64,000 bases of DNA from DASSFG01 sp035550375 (GTDB lineage: Bacteria; Planctomycetota; Planctomycetia; Pirellulales; JAICIG01). Where the stretch lies: NCBI GenBank assembly GCA_035550375.1, contig DASZPH010000084.1, positions 62,001 to 126,000 of the forward strand. The letters run 5' to 3'. This document shows positions 55,044 through 62,945 of this stretch, piece after piece; positions within the stretch are counted from its first letter, which is position 1, and each line of letters opens with the position of its first letter. The position numbers and the translations under genes were made by a program. The notes under the pieces were generated by a model that had not been told where the DNA came from, searched no databases, and saw only the letters and a list, made by a program, of their open reading frames with translations.

Positions 55044-55775
55044 CTAACGGACCGGAGCATCACGGCCTTCGGGGTCGGCACGTCGCTCGCCGTACCAGAG
55101 GTCCAATCCCTCTCGCTGCCGGGCCGCCTTGAGCCCGTGCAGGGCAAAGCGCATCAGCACCCCAACAATCTCGCGCGCTGAGTGAGTTCGCAACTTCCGC
55201 CCGGACGTGGTCACCATCTCGCGCAGGACAACAAAGCGACCCCGCGCGCGAAGTCGCCGGCTCATAACCGCTTCTTCGGCCGCGAACAACCCCTCGTCGA
55301 AACCGGCCACCGCCTCGAACGCGTCCCGCGTGCAGAACAGAAAGCAACCGCTGGCCAGGCCCAGAATGCGGTAGAGAGGGACCGAGACCGCCGTCAGAAG
55401 GCGGCCGTAGAGTGGTAAACGGCCGTCGAACGTGAAGGCACACCCGCCCCCCACCGCTCCCTGTCGCATCGCCCTCACCGCCGCGCCAACCGCGTCGGCC
55501 GTGACCGACGTATCGGCGTCGACAAAAATGAACAGCTCGCCTTTGGCCACGCTTGCGCCGGCGTTGCGCGCGGCCGCGATCTCATGATGGCTCGCGGCAA
55601 CCACCCGTGCCCCCTGGCCGGCGGCAACCGCAGCGGTCGAGTCCGTCGAGGCATCGTCGACGACGATCACCTCGAACGGCTCGTCCACTGACTCAGCCGC
55701 ACCCTGCAAGGCTTGCAGAGTGCGGCCGAGTAGTCGTTCTTCGTTGTGGGCCGGAATGATGAAGGAAATCATCAT
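55044..55775 (-). CDS. GT2 family glycosyltransferase
   Basis: The 243-residue GT-A protein has ISFIIPAHNEERLLGRTLQA, FEVIVVDDASTDSTAAV and FIFVDADTSVTADAVGAAVR (DxD). AVGGGCAFTFDG and CTRDAFEAVAGFDEGLFAAE follow, with ED-like VMSRRLRARG. It ends in a basic amphipathic tail with no membrane helices, so it probably works at the inner face with lipid-linked acceptors. ATG at 55775 or 55772. It lies 46 bp downstream of the M56 gene and is probably co-transcribed with it. Confidence 0.88.
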   Translation of the reverse strand: MMISFIIPAHNEERLLGRTLQALQGAAESVDEPFEVIVVDDASTDSTAAVAAGQGARVVAASHHEIAAARNAGASVAKGELFIFVDADTSVTADAVGAAVRAMRQGAVGGGCAFTFDGRLPLYGRLLTAVSVPLYRILGLASGCFLFCTRDAFEAVAGFDEGLFAAEEAVMSRRLRARGRFVVLREMVTTSGRKLRTHSAREIVGVLMRFALHGLKAARQREGLDLWYGERRADPEGRDAPVR

Positions 55776-55820
55776 CGGCCAAGTTAAGACGCGCTGTCTC
55801 GAACCGCAAGCGCGCGGCGA

Positions 55821-58127
55821 TCAAGGCGATACCGAAGCTGGTCCAGGCTGCGTCGCATCGACGTTACCGGTTGAACCGCTCTGGAGGATGGCGTTGAGCA
55901 TCTTCCAACGCGATTCGGCTGCGGCGGCCGCCTCGGCGGAGGTGGCGCCCGCCCGGACGAGTTGCTGCGATCGTTCCAGGTCGGCCCGTGCAGCGTCCGC
56001 GGCGACGGAGGCGAGGTTGCGGAGTAATTGTTGTTTTCGTCTGGCGCTGCGCAGGGCGGCTCGCGCCGGCACGAGGTTGCTCTCCGGGCCGCCCACGCCT
56101 GCAGCCAATTGGGCCTCCGCTTCCTCCACCGCGCTCACGGCGTCGGCATAGGCGGTGGCCAGATTCACGAGATCGAGACCCGCGGTTTCCGAACCCACCG
56201 CGCCCCCGGAGGGCGAAACGTGGTCGCCGAGTGGCTGCCTGTGTGGTTTATCTGTTGAGCCCTCTGCGATCGCGACCGCGTGGTTCGCGGCCTTTGGGGC
56301 CGAGGACATATCTTCGCCGAAACTAGCCCACGCGCCACGCTTAGTCGCCATCAAGCGTCCTGTGTCGCCGTCGTAGACGTAAACAGTAACCGTCCCGTCC
56401 TTGGCTTTGAACTCTTTTACCACTCGGCCGTCCGAAGAAGCGGTGGTCTTCACGCTGGCTATCGGCGACTCGTCGGGCGATCGAGCCGACTTTTTTTGCA
56501 GCAACTTATCGGGGCGGCCATCTTCGCCGGTTGTCCACAGTTCGTGCGAAATCGAACCGTCCTCGGCGACGCGTGTAAGCGTGATGGTGTTCGGTGCTTG
56601 AGGCGCCGTCTTGGCCGTGGCCGACGTCGCTCCCGCCAGGTGGACTTCGGCCTTCTTCAATTGCGCCTCGAGCAATCGAATCCGCTCCTCGGCAGCCGCC
56701 AGCCTGGCGCGCAGGGCTTGCTCCGCTGCGTCGGCTGGGCTTTCCGTGGCGGCCGAGTTGGCCACCGTAAACAGCCGGCCGACGATGGGAAGCTCCGTGA
56801 GCGGCTGGTTGGGTTGGGCCGTTTTGGCCGGCTCGGCCACGTCTGGTGCTGCGGCCGACCGACCGACCTCAGTTGGATCTTTCGGCTGCGGGGCCGCTTG
56901 GTCTCCCGCCGGCGGCTGTTGGCCCGATGCGGGTCGTAAACCCGCCAGGCTGGCTACGGCCACCGCCATGCAGGCCGTGACGGCGAGCGACGAAAAACGC
57001 CATCGAGGCGTCGGATCAACCGACAACGGACACGTTCGCGAGATCAGCATTTGCATCCTCCTGTAGAACTGAGACGACGAAGAGTAAAGAGTTACCGCAC
57101 CGGCGACCGGCATGAGGGTGGGAGACCTGGCCGACGATCTGGCCAGCGAGACAAGTTGTTCGACGTAGGCTAGCTTGCCGCCTCGCTGGGCCGCCCAATC
57201 GTCGGCTAACAGTTCCGCCGCCATCCGCATCTGGGCTCGCAACCACAAAAAGAGCGGATGCGGGTAGAGTAACGGCAGTGCGAGGCAGACGAGCACGTTC
57301 CCCCAACCGTCGCCACGGACGACGTGCGCCAGCTCGTGCAGCAGCACCATTCGAAGCTGCTCGCGATGCCGCCGACGGGCCAAGGCGAGCGGCAGCACGA
57401 TCGTCGGCCGCCAGGTGCCCCATGTCATGGGCCGGCTGCCGACGCGGCTGACAAGCAGGGCTGGCCGCACGCCGGCTTCGTCCGCGAGCCCCGCAAACAT
57501 CTCGGCGAGCCATTTCGGTGGTCGCCGTGCTCTGCTGCGAATACGGGCCAGCCGAACGTGGCCGCAGGCGAGCCACAGCAGGCACACGGCCGCCCCGCTG
57601 AGATAGGCCGTTGCGATGGACGAAGTTGCGGGGCTGGCCGTGCGCAAAATGCTCGATGGGCGATCGGTATCGCGTCCAGGGTCGCCCGATGTGTTGTCGA
57701 CCTTCGGCTGGATCTTTCTAACATCATCGAGGGGCGAGCTGGTTATCAACTCGTCGTTCGCCAAAGGCGGCTGCCTTCTATCGAGCAACGCCTCGTCGGC
57801 GTTCGCCACTTCGAAGGACGCGAACTCCGACTCGGACATTGGCAGCACGGAAGGATTGTGCTCGGGGTCGGATTTTGCCTTGCCCACCGGTGCCGCTACC
57901 CGAGAGTACGGCTGCGTCCAAAGATCTTCGGGAAGCAACCTCGGCAGTGGCACGCAGGCCAGGAGCCACCAGCCGAAAATCGCTGCCATCGTCAGCTCAC
58001 CTGTGCGCTGACGATGCGCGGGCGAGCCCATCAGGCCCATCAAGGCGCAGCCGATCGCCAGCAGCAGCGTGGTCAGCAGAAAAAGGGGAAGCACACAGTC
58101 GTCGAACAAGTTCGCCAGTCGCGACAT
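55821..58127 (-). CDS. M56 (BlaR1/MecR1-like) membrane metallopeptidase
   Basis: The 768-residue protein has N-terminal helices (LPLFLLTTLLLAIGCALMGL, AAIFGWWLLACVPL), a long polar insert, then HELAH at 264-268 (VLLHELAHVVRGD). Candidate third-ligand residues lie in MRMAAELLADDWA. A transmembrane helix near 390 is followed by a coiled-coil/beta C-terminal region (KDGTVTVYVYDGDTG, ending LERSQQLVRAGATSAEAAAA). No penicillin-binding domain is present, so beta-lactam sensing is not implied. It is 9 bp downstream of the blaI-like gene and would cleave that repressor after an unknown signal (family knowledge). Confidence 0.85.
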   Translation of the reverse strand: MSRLANLFDDCVLPLFLLTTLLLAIGCALMGLMGSPAHRQRTGELTMAAIFGWWLLACVPLPRLLPEDLWTQPYSRVAAPVGKAKSDPEHNPSVLPMSESEFASFEVANADEALLDRRQPPLANDELITSSPLDDVRKIQPKVDNTSGDPGRDTDRPSSILRTASPATSSIATAYLSGAAVCLLWLACGHVRLARIRSRARRPPKWLAEMFAGLADEAGVRPALLVSRVGSRPMTWGTWRPTIVLPLALARRRHREQLRMVLLHELAHVVRGDGWGNVLVCLALPLLYPHPLFLWLRAQMRMAAELLADDWAAQRGGKLAYVEQLVSLARSSARSPTLMPVAGAVTLYSSSSQFYRRMQMLISRTCPLSVDPTPRWRFSSLAVTACMAVAVASLAGLRPASGQQPPAGDQAAPQPKDPTEVGRSAAAPDVAEPAKTAQPNQPLTELPIVGRLFTVANSAATESPADAAEQALRARLAAAEERIRLLEAQLKKAEVHLAGATSATAKTAPQAPNTITLTRVAEDGSISHELWTTGEDGRPDKLLQKKSARSPDESPIASVKTTASSDGRVVKEFKAKDGTVTVYVYDGDTGRLMATKRGAWASFGEDMSSAPKAANHAVAIAEGSTDKPHRQPLGDHVSPSGGAVGSETAGLDLVNLATAYADAVSAVEEAEAQLAAGVGGPESNLVPARAALRSARRKQQLLRNLASVAADAARADLERSQQLVRAGATSAEAAAAAESRWKMLNAILQSGSTGNVDATQPGPASVSP

Positions 58128-58136
58128 CGCATGTTC

Positions 58137-58523
58137 CTATTTCTCGGACGTTTTTTTTTGGGCAGCTCTGGCCTCCGCGATCAGCTCTTCCAGCTTTTCC
58201 AATTCCTGGCTGGTCGGCTGACGGGCCTCGAGCACGCTTTGTACGAGCTGGTCGACTGCCCCGCCGAAGGCACGCTCGAGAAGCTGGGCGGCGAGTTGTC
58301 GCGCCGTCTGCTGACGTGGCTGGACCGGACGGTAGATGAAGGTGCGCCCCTCGATTCGATGTTTGACCAGCCCCTTTTCCTCCATCGTGCGCAGAAACGC
58401 CTGGACCGTGTTCTGCACGATCGGCAGCCGATCGCGAAGTTCTTCGTACACCTCCCGCACGGTGGCCTCCTTGCGTTCCCAGAGGACCTGCAGGATATCG
58501 AGCTCTCGTTCGGTCGGTTTCAT
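58137..58523 (-). CDS. BlaI/MecI-family transcriptional repressor 1
   Basis: The 128-residue protein starts KPTERELDILQVLWERKEAT, a winged helix, then VREVYEELRDRLPIVQNTVQ as the recognition region and GLVKHRIEGRTFIYRPVQPR. The C-terminal helical dimerisation segment runs to the end. It forms a blaI-blaR1-type pair with the M56 gene 9 bp downstream. A double palindrome at 58559-58577 overlaps the probable -10 element and is its likely autoregulatory operator. Confidence 0.92.
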   Translation of the reverse strand: MKPTERELDILQVLWERKEATVREVYEELRDRLPIVQNTVQAFLRTMEEKGLVKHRIEGRTFIYRPVQPRQQTARQLAAQLLERAFGGAVDQLVQSVLEARQPTSQELEKLEELIAEARAAQKKTSEK

Positions 58524-58558
58524 CGGCGGTCGTTAGCAGCGTGGCTTATTGCGTTACA

Positions 58559-58598
58559 CTTAGTAAACTAAGCTTAGCGATTCTGAATCCGGCGTCAA
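58559..58598 (-). promoter_or_regulatory. promoter and operator of blaI-like gene 1
   Basis: On the minus strand -35 TTGACG (58593-58598), 16-bp spacer, -10 TAAGCT (58571-58576). Two overlapping palindromes cover the -10 and start: CTTAGT-AA-ACTAAG (58559-58572) and CTAAGCTTAG (58568-58577). This differs from the AGAC-N5-GTCT operators near the second blaI-like gene. Confidence 0.6.
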
Positions 58599-58638
58599 GA
58601 GCCGCGCCGGCGATTCCTCTTAGACGGAGAAAGAAACC

Positions 58639-60129
58639 TCAGACGCCGGCAGGCAGTTGCCTGAGTTCCGAGGCGATGCGCTGGAAGACGGCGGCCCACT
58701 CGCCCGGGCTGCTCTGGCGAAAGAGTCGCAGCGTGGGATACCAGGCGCTGTCGTCGCGGCCGGCAACCCATCGCCAGTCCGGCGCGGCGGCGACGGCCGT
58801 CCACACCCGCACGCCCAAGGCGCCCGCCAGGTGGCCGAGGGCCGAATCGCAGGTGACCACGAGATCGAGAGAACACATGAGCGCCGCGGTGTCCATAAAC
58901 GGGCCGGCGCCCGAGGGGCCGTCCTCATCGAGGCGCTCGCCGAAGTCGAGGATTGGAAAGCGGGCCTGGGGCACTTGCTCGCTTCCTCTGCCTTTCTGCA
59001 GGCTGACCAGTTGCACGCCGGGCACGAGAGCCAGAGGTTCGAACTCGGCGAGCGGAATCGATCGTTCGCGATCCCCGGGATAGTCCGGGCTTCCCTGCCA
59101 GGCGATGCCGATTTTGAACCCCGGCCGCCTGGCAAGCTCGCCCCGCCAGGCTTCGACGAGGCGACGATCGGGCTGCAAATAGGGCACCGTCGCCGGCACC
59201 GTTGCCAGGGTCGTGCCCAGGACGAACGGCAGGCTGAGAAGCGGAAGGTGAACGTCGAAGGGCGGCAAGGTCGCGCCCTGGGCGACAGCATGATCGATGG
59301 TCGGGCAGCACGTGGCGAGCAAGTCCACCAGCCGTGGCTGGCAAACGAGGACCACTTTGCCGCCCCGCTCGCGCAGCGCCGCCCCGTAGCGAACAAATTG
59401 CAGCGTGTCGCCCAGTCCTTGCTCGGCGTCGAGCACGATCGTTCGACCGGCCAGGTCGGATCCGTCCCAGCGCGGTTGCCGACAGCGGCGCGTCTCGGCC
59501 GGCGAAAGGCGCCACTCGAACTCCCGCCAACCGCGCTCGAAGTCGCCCGCGCTCAGCCAGACGAGTGCTCTTCCCCAGTGTGGCTCGCGGTAGTCGGGTC
59601 TGAGTTGTATGGCCCGTGAGAAACTGGCCAGCGCTTCCTCGCTTTGCCCGAGGTCGACGAGCACGCTGCCGAGATTGTTGTGGGCGTCGGCGAGATCGGG
59701 CTCCAGCGAGATCGCCTGGCGATAGTTGGCCGCTGCCTCGCTATAACGGCGCTGCCGATAAAGGGCCATGCCCAGATTGCTGTAGGCGTTTGCGAAATCG
59801 GGTTTTAGCCGCAGGGCCGTCGTCAGGCTGACGATGGCCTCGTCGATCCGTCCCTGTCGTTCCAGCAGGCAACCCAGGTTGTTATGCGCCTCGGCCATGC
59901 CCGGCGCCAGACGGACAGCCTCGCGACAGTGAAAAATCCCTTCGTCAATTCGTCCCTGCAGACGAAGGGCGGCGCCTAGGCAGTTGTGCGCTTCGGCCGA
60001 ATCGGGGCGCAGGCGGACGGCTTCCTTAAACGCCAGCACAGCATCGGCCGTCTGGCCGCCGCTGAGCAATTGGGCGCCCCACCTGCCATACATGTCCGCC
60101 GAGGTCCCGGCTCGCGGATCCGGATTCAT
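58639..60129 (-). CDS. TPR protein with C-terminal glycosyltransferase-9-like domain (paralog of 597)
   Basis: The product has 496 residues from the ATG at 60129 (508 from a GTG at 60165). TPRs cover about residues 10-205 (AFKEAVRLRPDSAEAHNCLG and four more). A GT-like domain runs from about 240 (IVLDAEQGLGDTLQFVRYG, GIAWQGSPDYPGDRERSIPL, LDLVVTCDSALGHLAGALGV). The same architecture as at 597-2537, with several identical stretches. GGAGG lies 11 nt upstream of the ATG. It is divergent from the second blaI-like gene; its promoter contains one AGAC-N5-GTCT site and another lies just downstream. Confidence 0.88.
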   Translation of the reverse strand: MNPDPRAGTSADMYGRWGAQLLSGGQTADAVLAFKEAVRLRPDSAEAHNCLGAALRLQGRIDEGIFHCREAVRLAPGMAEAHNNLGCLLERQGRIDEAIVSLTTALRLKPDFANAYSNLGMALYRQRRYSEAAANYRQAISLEPDLADAHNNLGSVLVDLGQSEEALASFSRAIQLRPDYREPHWGRALVWLSAGDFERGWREFEWRLSPAETRRCRQPRWDGSDLAGRTIVLDAEQGLGDTLQFVRYGAALRERGGKVVLVCQPRLVDLLATCCPTIDHAVAQGATLPPFDVHLPLLSLPFVLGTTLATVPATVPYLQPDRRLVEAWRGELARRPGFKIGIAWQGSPDYPGDRERSIPLAEFEPLALVPGVQLVSLQKGRGSEQVPQARFPILDFGERLDEDGPSGAGPFMDTAALMCSLDLVVTCDSALGHLAGALGVRVWTAVAAAPDWRWVAGRDDSAWYPTLRLFRQSSPGEWAAVFQRIASELRQLPAGV

Positions 60130-60186
60130 GTTAAGGTTGTCCTCCCCCGTCGGCACTTTGCCCACCTGGCCCGTAAAGCCGAAACA

Positions 60187-60201
60187 CAGACAACGCGTCT
60201 T
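60187..60201. promoter_or_regulatory. AGAC-N5-GTCT operator-like site O1
   Basis: CAGAC-AACGC-GTCTT. It lies in the 5' leader of the TPR-glycosyltransferase transcript, at about +5 to +19 from the inferred minus-strand start. Its centre is 31 bp from that of O2, close to three helical turns. Confidence 0.55.
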
Positions 60202-60212
60202 CTCGGCCGACG

Positions 60213-60241
60213 ATCTTAAGACGTCATGTCTTGTAAGTCAA
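60213..60241 (-). promoter_or_regulatory. promoter of the TPR-glycosyltransferase with operator O2 in its spacer
   Basis: On the minus strand -35 TTGACT (60236-60241), 17-bp spacer, -10 TAAGAT (60213-60218). The spacer contains AAGAC-ATGAC-GTCTT (60218-60232; on the plus strand AAGAC-GTCAT-GTCTT), whose last base is the first of the -10. Perfect 5-bp arms. Confidence 0.65.
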
Positions 60242-60293
60242 GCGGGGGGTGTAAAGTCCCTCAGGCAAATCGTCCTTTCTGAGCGGCCACCCC

Positions 60294-60322
60294 TTGTGCT
60301 CAAGACACGATGTCTTTATCAT
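60294..60322 (+). promoter_or_regulatory. promoter of blaI-like gene 2 with operator O3 in its spacer
   Basis: -35 TTGTGC (60294-60299), 17-bp spacer, -10 TATCAT (60317-60322). The spacer is TC then AAGAC-ACGAT-GTCTT (60302-60316), perfect 5-bp arms. Its centre is 84 bp, about eight turns, from that of O2. The arrangement matches 50773-50801 base for base in layout. Confidence 0.65.
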
Positions 60323-60378
60323 GACGTAGCGGGGGCAGGGGGAAAGGGAGCTTGGGATCAACCGAGGAACGTTCAAAC

Positions 60379-60786
60379 ATGGCGCGTGTCCCTCAAGACG
60401 TAACGGACGCCGAACTGGCGATCCTGGAGCTGCTCTGGAAGCGAGGGTCGGCCACCGTCCGCACCATCGCCGAAGAGCTCTATTCGGGCTGCAACACGTC
60501 GCAGCACGCCACGGTTCAGAAGCTGCTGGAGAGATTAGAAGGCAAGAGGTGTGTCCGCCGCGATCGCGGTAACTGGCCGCACACGTTCGAGCCGGCTATT
60601 GAACGCGACGAGTTGATCGGCCGCAAGCTTCAGCAAACGGCCGATCGATTGTGTGAGGGTTCGGTTCAGCCGCTGCTCATGCACCTGGTCAAGGCGGGCC
60701 GGCTCTCGGCCGACGAGCGCCGCAATCTGCGTGAATTGCTCGATCAATTGGAAGGAAAAGGCGGGAAGTCCGTCAAGAAGAAATAG
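60379..60786 (+). CDS. BlaI/MecI-family transcriptional repressor 2
   Basis: The 135-residue protein starts ARVPQDVTDAELAILELLWK (winged helix), with ATVRTIAEELYSGCNTSQHA and TVQKLLERLEGKRCVRRDRG as the DNA-binding part and FEPAIERDELIGRKLQQTAD, then a C-terminal dimerisation helix and Lys-rich tail. It is a paralog of the 58137 repressor. The ATG at 60379 has a weak RBS (GAGGAACGTTCAAAC). It is followed 74 bp later by an M56 gene, giving a second blaI-blaR1-type pair. Likely ligand of the AGAC-N5-GTCT sites. Confidence 0.92.
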   Translation: MARVPQDVTDAELAILELLWKRGSATVRTIAEELYSGCNTSQHATVQKLLERLEGKRCVRRDRGNWPHTFEPAIERDELIGRKLQQTADRLCEGSVQPLLMHLVKAGRLSADERRNLRELLDQLEGKGGKSVKKK

Positions 60787-60860
60787 AGACGGACAAGAAA
60801 CGGTCGTCCACGGCGAATCATGTAGAAGCCTGCGGGCAAAAGTCGGCCGGGAGATTCACC

Positions 60861-62933
60861 ATGACGTGGCTCGTTGCGATCGGTTTAACCAACGCGGCGA
60901 TCGCCAGCGTGCTGGCGTGCGTCGCGTGGGGCGTCGGACGCGTTTTTCGTCGACCGGCGTTGAGCCGGCTCCTCTGGATCGTCGTGCTCTGCAAATTGCT
61001 CGCTCCCCCTTTGGCCAAGGGGCCGGAGTGGCTCGCCGTACCAAGCCGCTGGCTGGCAGAGACGTCGCCGGCCACGCTGGCAGAGGCCACGGCGGTCACG
61101 ACTCTCGACGTAGCGACCGTCGCCGCGAACACCCCGCCCGCCGAATCGCGCGACCGGCTCGCCTCCGCGGACCAGAATTCGACCAATCGCAGCTCACCCC
61201 AAGCGGTCACCACCGAGCCTCCGGGAGGTATCGGGACGGCGTCTCGGGAAGTATCCCAGCCTCGTGAGGCCTTTGGCCAGACTGGTTTTCGCCGCTTCTT
61301 GGCGGCATCTCCTGCGGACTGCCTGCGGTGGGCAGCGATCGTCTGGATCTGCGGCAGCGTGCTGTGCACGGGCAGGCTTGTCTATCGCTCGTGGCGATTC
61401 CGAAGTTTTCTCGCTCGTGCCGGTCGGGAAGCCCCCGACCTTAGCGCAAAAGTGAGCCGGTTGGCCAAGAGCGCCGGGTTGCGATCCGCGCCCCGGGTGA
61501 TGGTCGTCGAGAGCGTCGTATCGCCTATGCTGTGGGGCGCGGGGCGTACGGCCCGGCTGTTGTTCCCGGCCGAACTGATGCGGCGAATTGACGACGACGC
61601 CTGCGATGCCCTGCTTTTGCATGAGCTGGCCCACTACGCGCGAGGAGACTGGCGGGTTCGCGTCTTGGAACTGGCCGCCCACGTCGTCTACTGGTGGCAC
61701 CCCCTCGTGTGGTGGGCGCGGCATGAGATCGAGGCGGCTGAGGAAGAATGTTGCGACGCGTGGGTGCTGCACCGTCAGGACGCATCGCGGCGAACTTACG
61801 CCGAGGCCCTGTTGACGACTCTCGATTTCCTCTGCGAGCCGATCGGATCGCTGCCGCCGGCCGCATGTGGCCTCGGAGCGGCGCCTCTCCTGCGGTCGCG
61901 TTTGACCAAAATCATGTGCGGCGAGGTGGCGATCCATAACTCGCGCCGGGCAAAAGCAGCGGTGCTGGCCGCGTCGCTGGTTGTTCTGCCTTGGGGTCCG
62001 GCGTTCGTCAAACGACCGTCTCAGGAAGCGACGGCACGCGAAGTCGCGACGGGTAACACAATCTCGCTGGACGGCGCAAGCGACGAGACGTTGGCGTCGG
62101 CCCTCCCCCTCAATGCCCTTGATGCCGGGCCTGCAGCCGAACCCGTGCCGGCTGCCGAGCTGCGATCAGGCTCATGGTTCGTCCCCCCCAGCCCGCTCCC
62201 GCCTCTGGGGCCGGCACTCTACGCCACGGCGGTGTCTCCCAACGGAAAACACAAGCTAGAGGCGCGCGCGGGCTACCGGGCAACGCTCATCGACGTCGAA
62301 TCAGACCGTCACTTGGACTTGAGTTCCTACCGCATTCGGTCGGCGTCGTTTTCGCCCGATAGCCGCCGCCTTGTGACAGCGCAAGAGGACGACAACGTCG
62401 TGCGTCTCTGGGACTCGAGTTCTGGGGAGTTGCTTGCCCGACTCACCGGGAGCCAGGTCGCCGTGAGCGCGGTCGCCTTCGCACCCGACGGCAAGCGTGT
62501 GGCCGCCGGTGCGGAAGACGGGAGCGTGCTGGTTTGGGCCCTGGACGACAGAGAACAAGTGGCCAGATGGCCTCAGCAGGACGCTCCGGTAAGCAGCCTG
62601 CGATGGTCGCAGCAAGGCGACCGCCTGGCGATTGCCCTGAGCAGTTGGTCGAACCGCGATTCGTCGTCAATCGTCGTCTGGCGGCCCGACGACGCGCGGG
62701 ACGTTCAGAGCTGGTCGCTCGAGCAGTCCATCGGCGCAATCGACTGGCTAAGCCCGGACGAGCTTGTGGTTGCCGACTGGGACGGCGCCGCAAAGACCGT
62801 AGATCTGGCGACGGGGCTGGTCGCCGGCAACCAATGGCTGAGCAAAGACGCGGTTTCCGGCGCGTTTTTCTCTCCCGATTGTCCCTTGCTGCCTCGCTGG
62901 CGGGCCGGCCGGCTCGCCAGAGTCGGCGACTGA
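60861..62933 (+). CDS. M56 membrane metallopeptidase fused to WD40-like repeats
   Basis: The product has 690 residues. Helices at the N terminus (TWLVAIGLTNAAIASVLACV) are followed by HELAH at 254-258 (LLLHELAHYARGDWR), then VYWWHPLVWWARHEIEAAEE with the third ligand Glu in EAAEEECCDAW. A helix near 370 follows (AAVLAASLVVLPWGPAFV). About 440-680 is a WD40-like propeller (SASFSPDSRRLVTAQEDDNV, AFAPDGKRVAAGAEDGSVLV). The WD40 part in place of a penicillin-binding sensor implies an unknown ligand. The last blade ends abruptly (SGAFFSPDCPLLPRWRAG), possibly a truncated repeat. It overlaps no neighbour; 62946 starts 12 bp later. Confidence 0.85.
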   Translation: MTWLVAIGLTNAAIASVLACVAWGVGRVFRRPALSRLLWIVVLCKLLAPPLAKGPEWLAVPSRWLAETSPATLAEATAVTTLDVATVAANTPPAESRDRLASADQNSTNRSSPQAVTTEPPGGIGTASREVSQPREAFGQTGFRRFLAASPADCLRWAAIVWICGSVLCTGRLVYRSWRFRSFLARAGREAPDLSAKVSRLAKSAGLRSAPRVMVVESVVSPMLWGAGRTARLLFPAELMRRIDDDACDALLLHELAHYARGDWRVRVLELAAHVVYWWHPLVWWARHEIEAAEEECCDAWVLHRQDASRRTYAEALLTTLDFLCEPIGSLPPAACGLGAAPLLRSRLTKIMCGEVAIHNSRRAKAAVLAASLVVLPWGPAFVKRPSQEATAREVATGNTISLDGASDETLASALPLNALDAGPAAEPVPAAELRSGSWFVPPSPLPPLGPALYATAVSPNGKHKLEARAGYRATLIDVESDRHLDLSSYRIRSASFSPDSRRLVTAQEDDNVVRLWDSSSGELLARLTGSQVAVSAVAFAPDGKRVAAGAEDGSVLVWALDDREQVARWPQQDAPVSSLRWSQQGDRLAIALSSWSNRDSSSIVVWRPDDARDVQSWSLEQSIGAIDWLSPDELVVADWDGAAKTVDLATGLVAGNQWLSKDAVSGAFFSPDCPLLPRWRAGRLARVGD

Positions 62934-62945
62934 ACGGAGGAGCCC

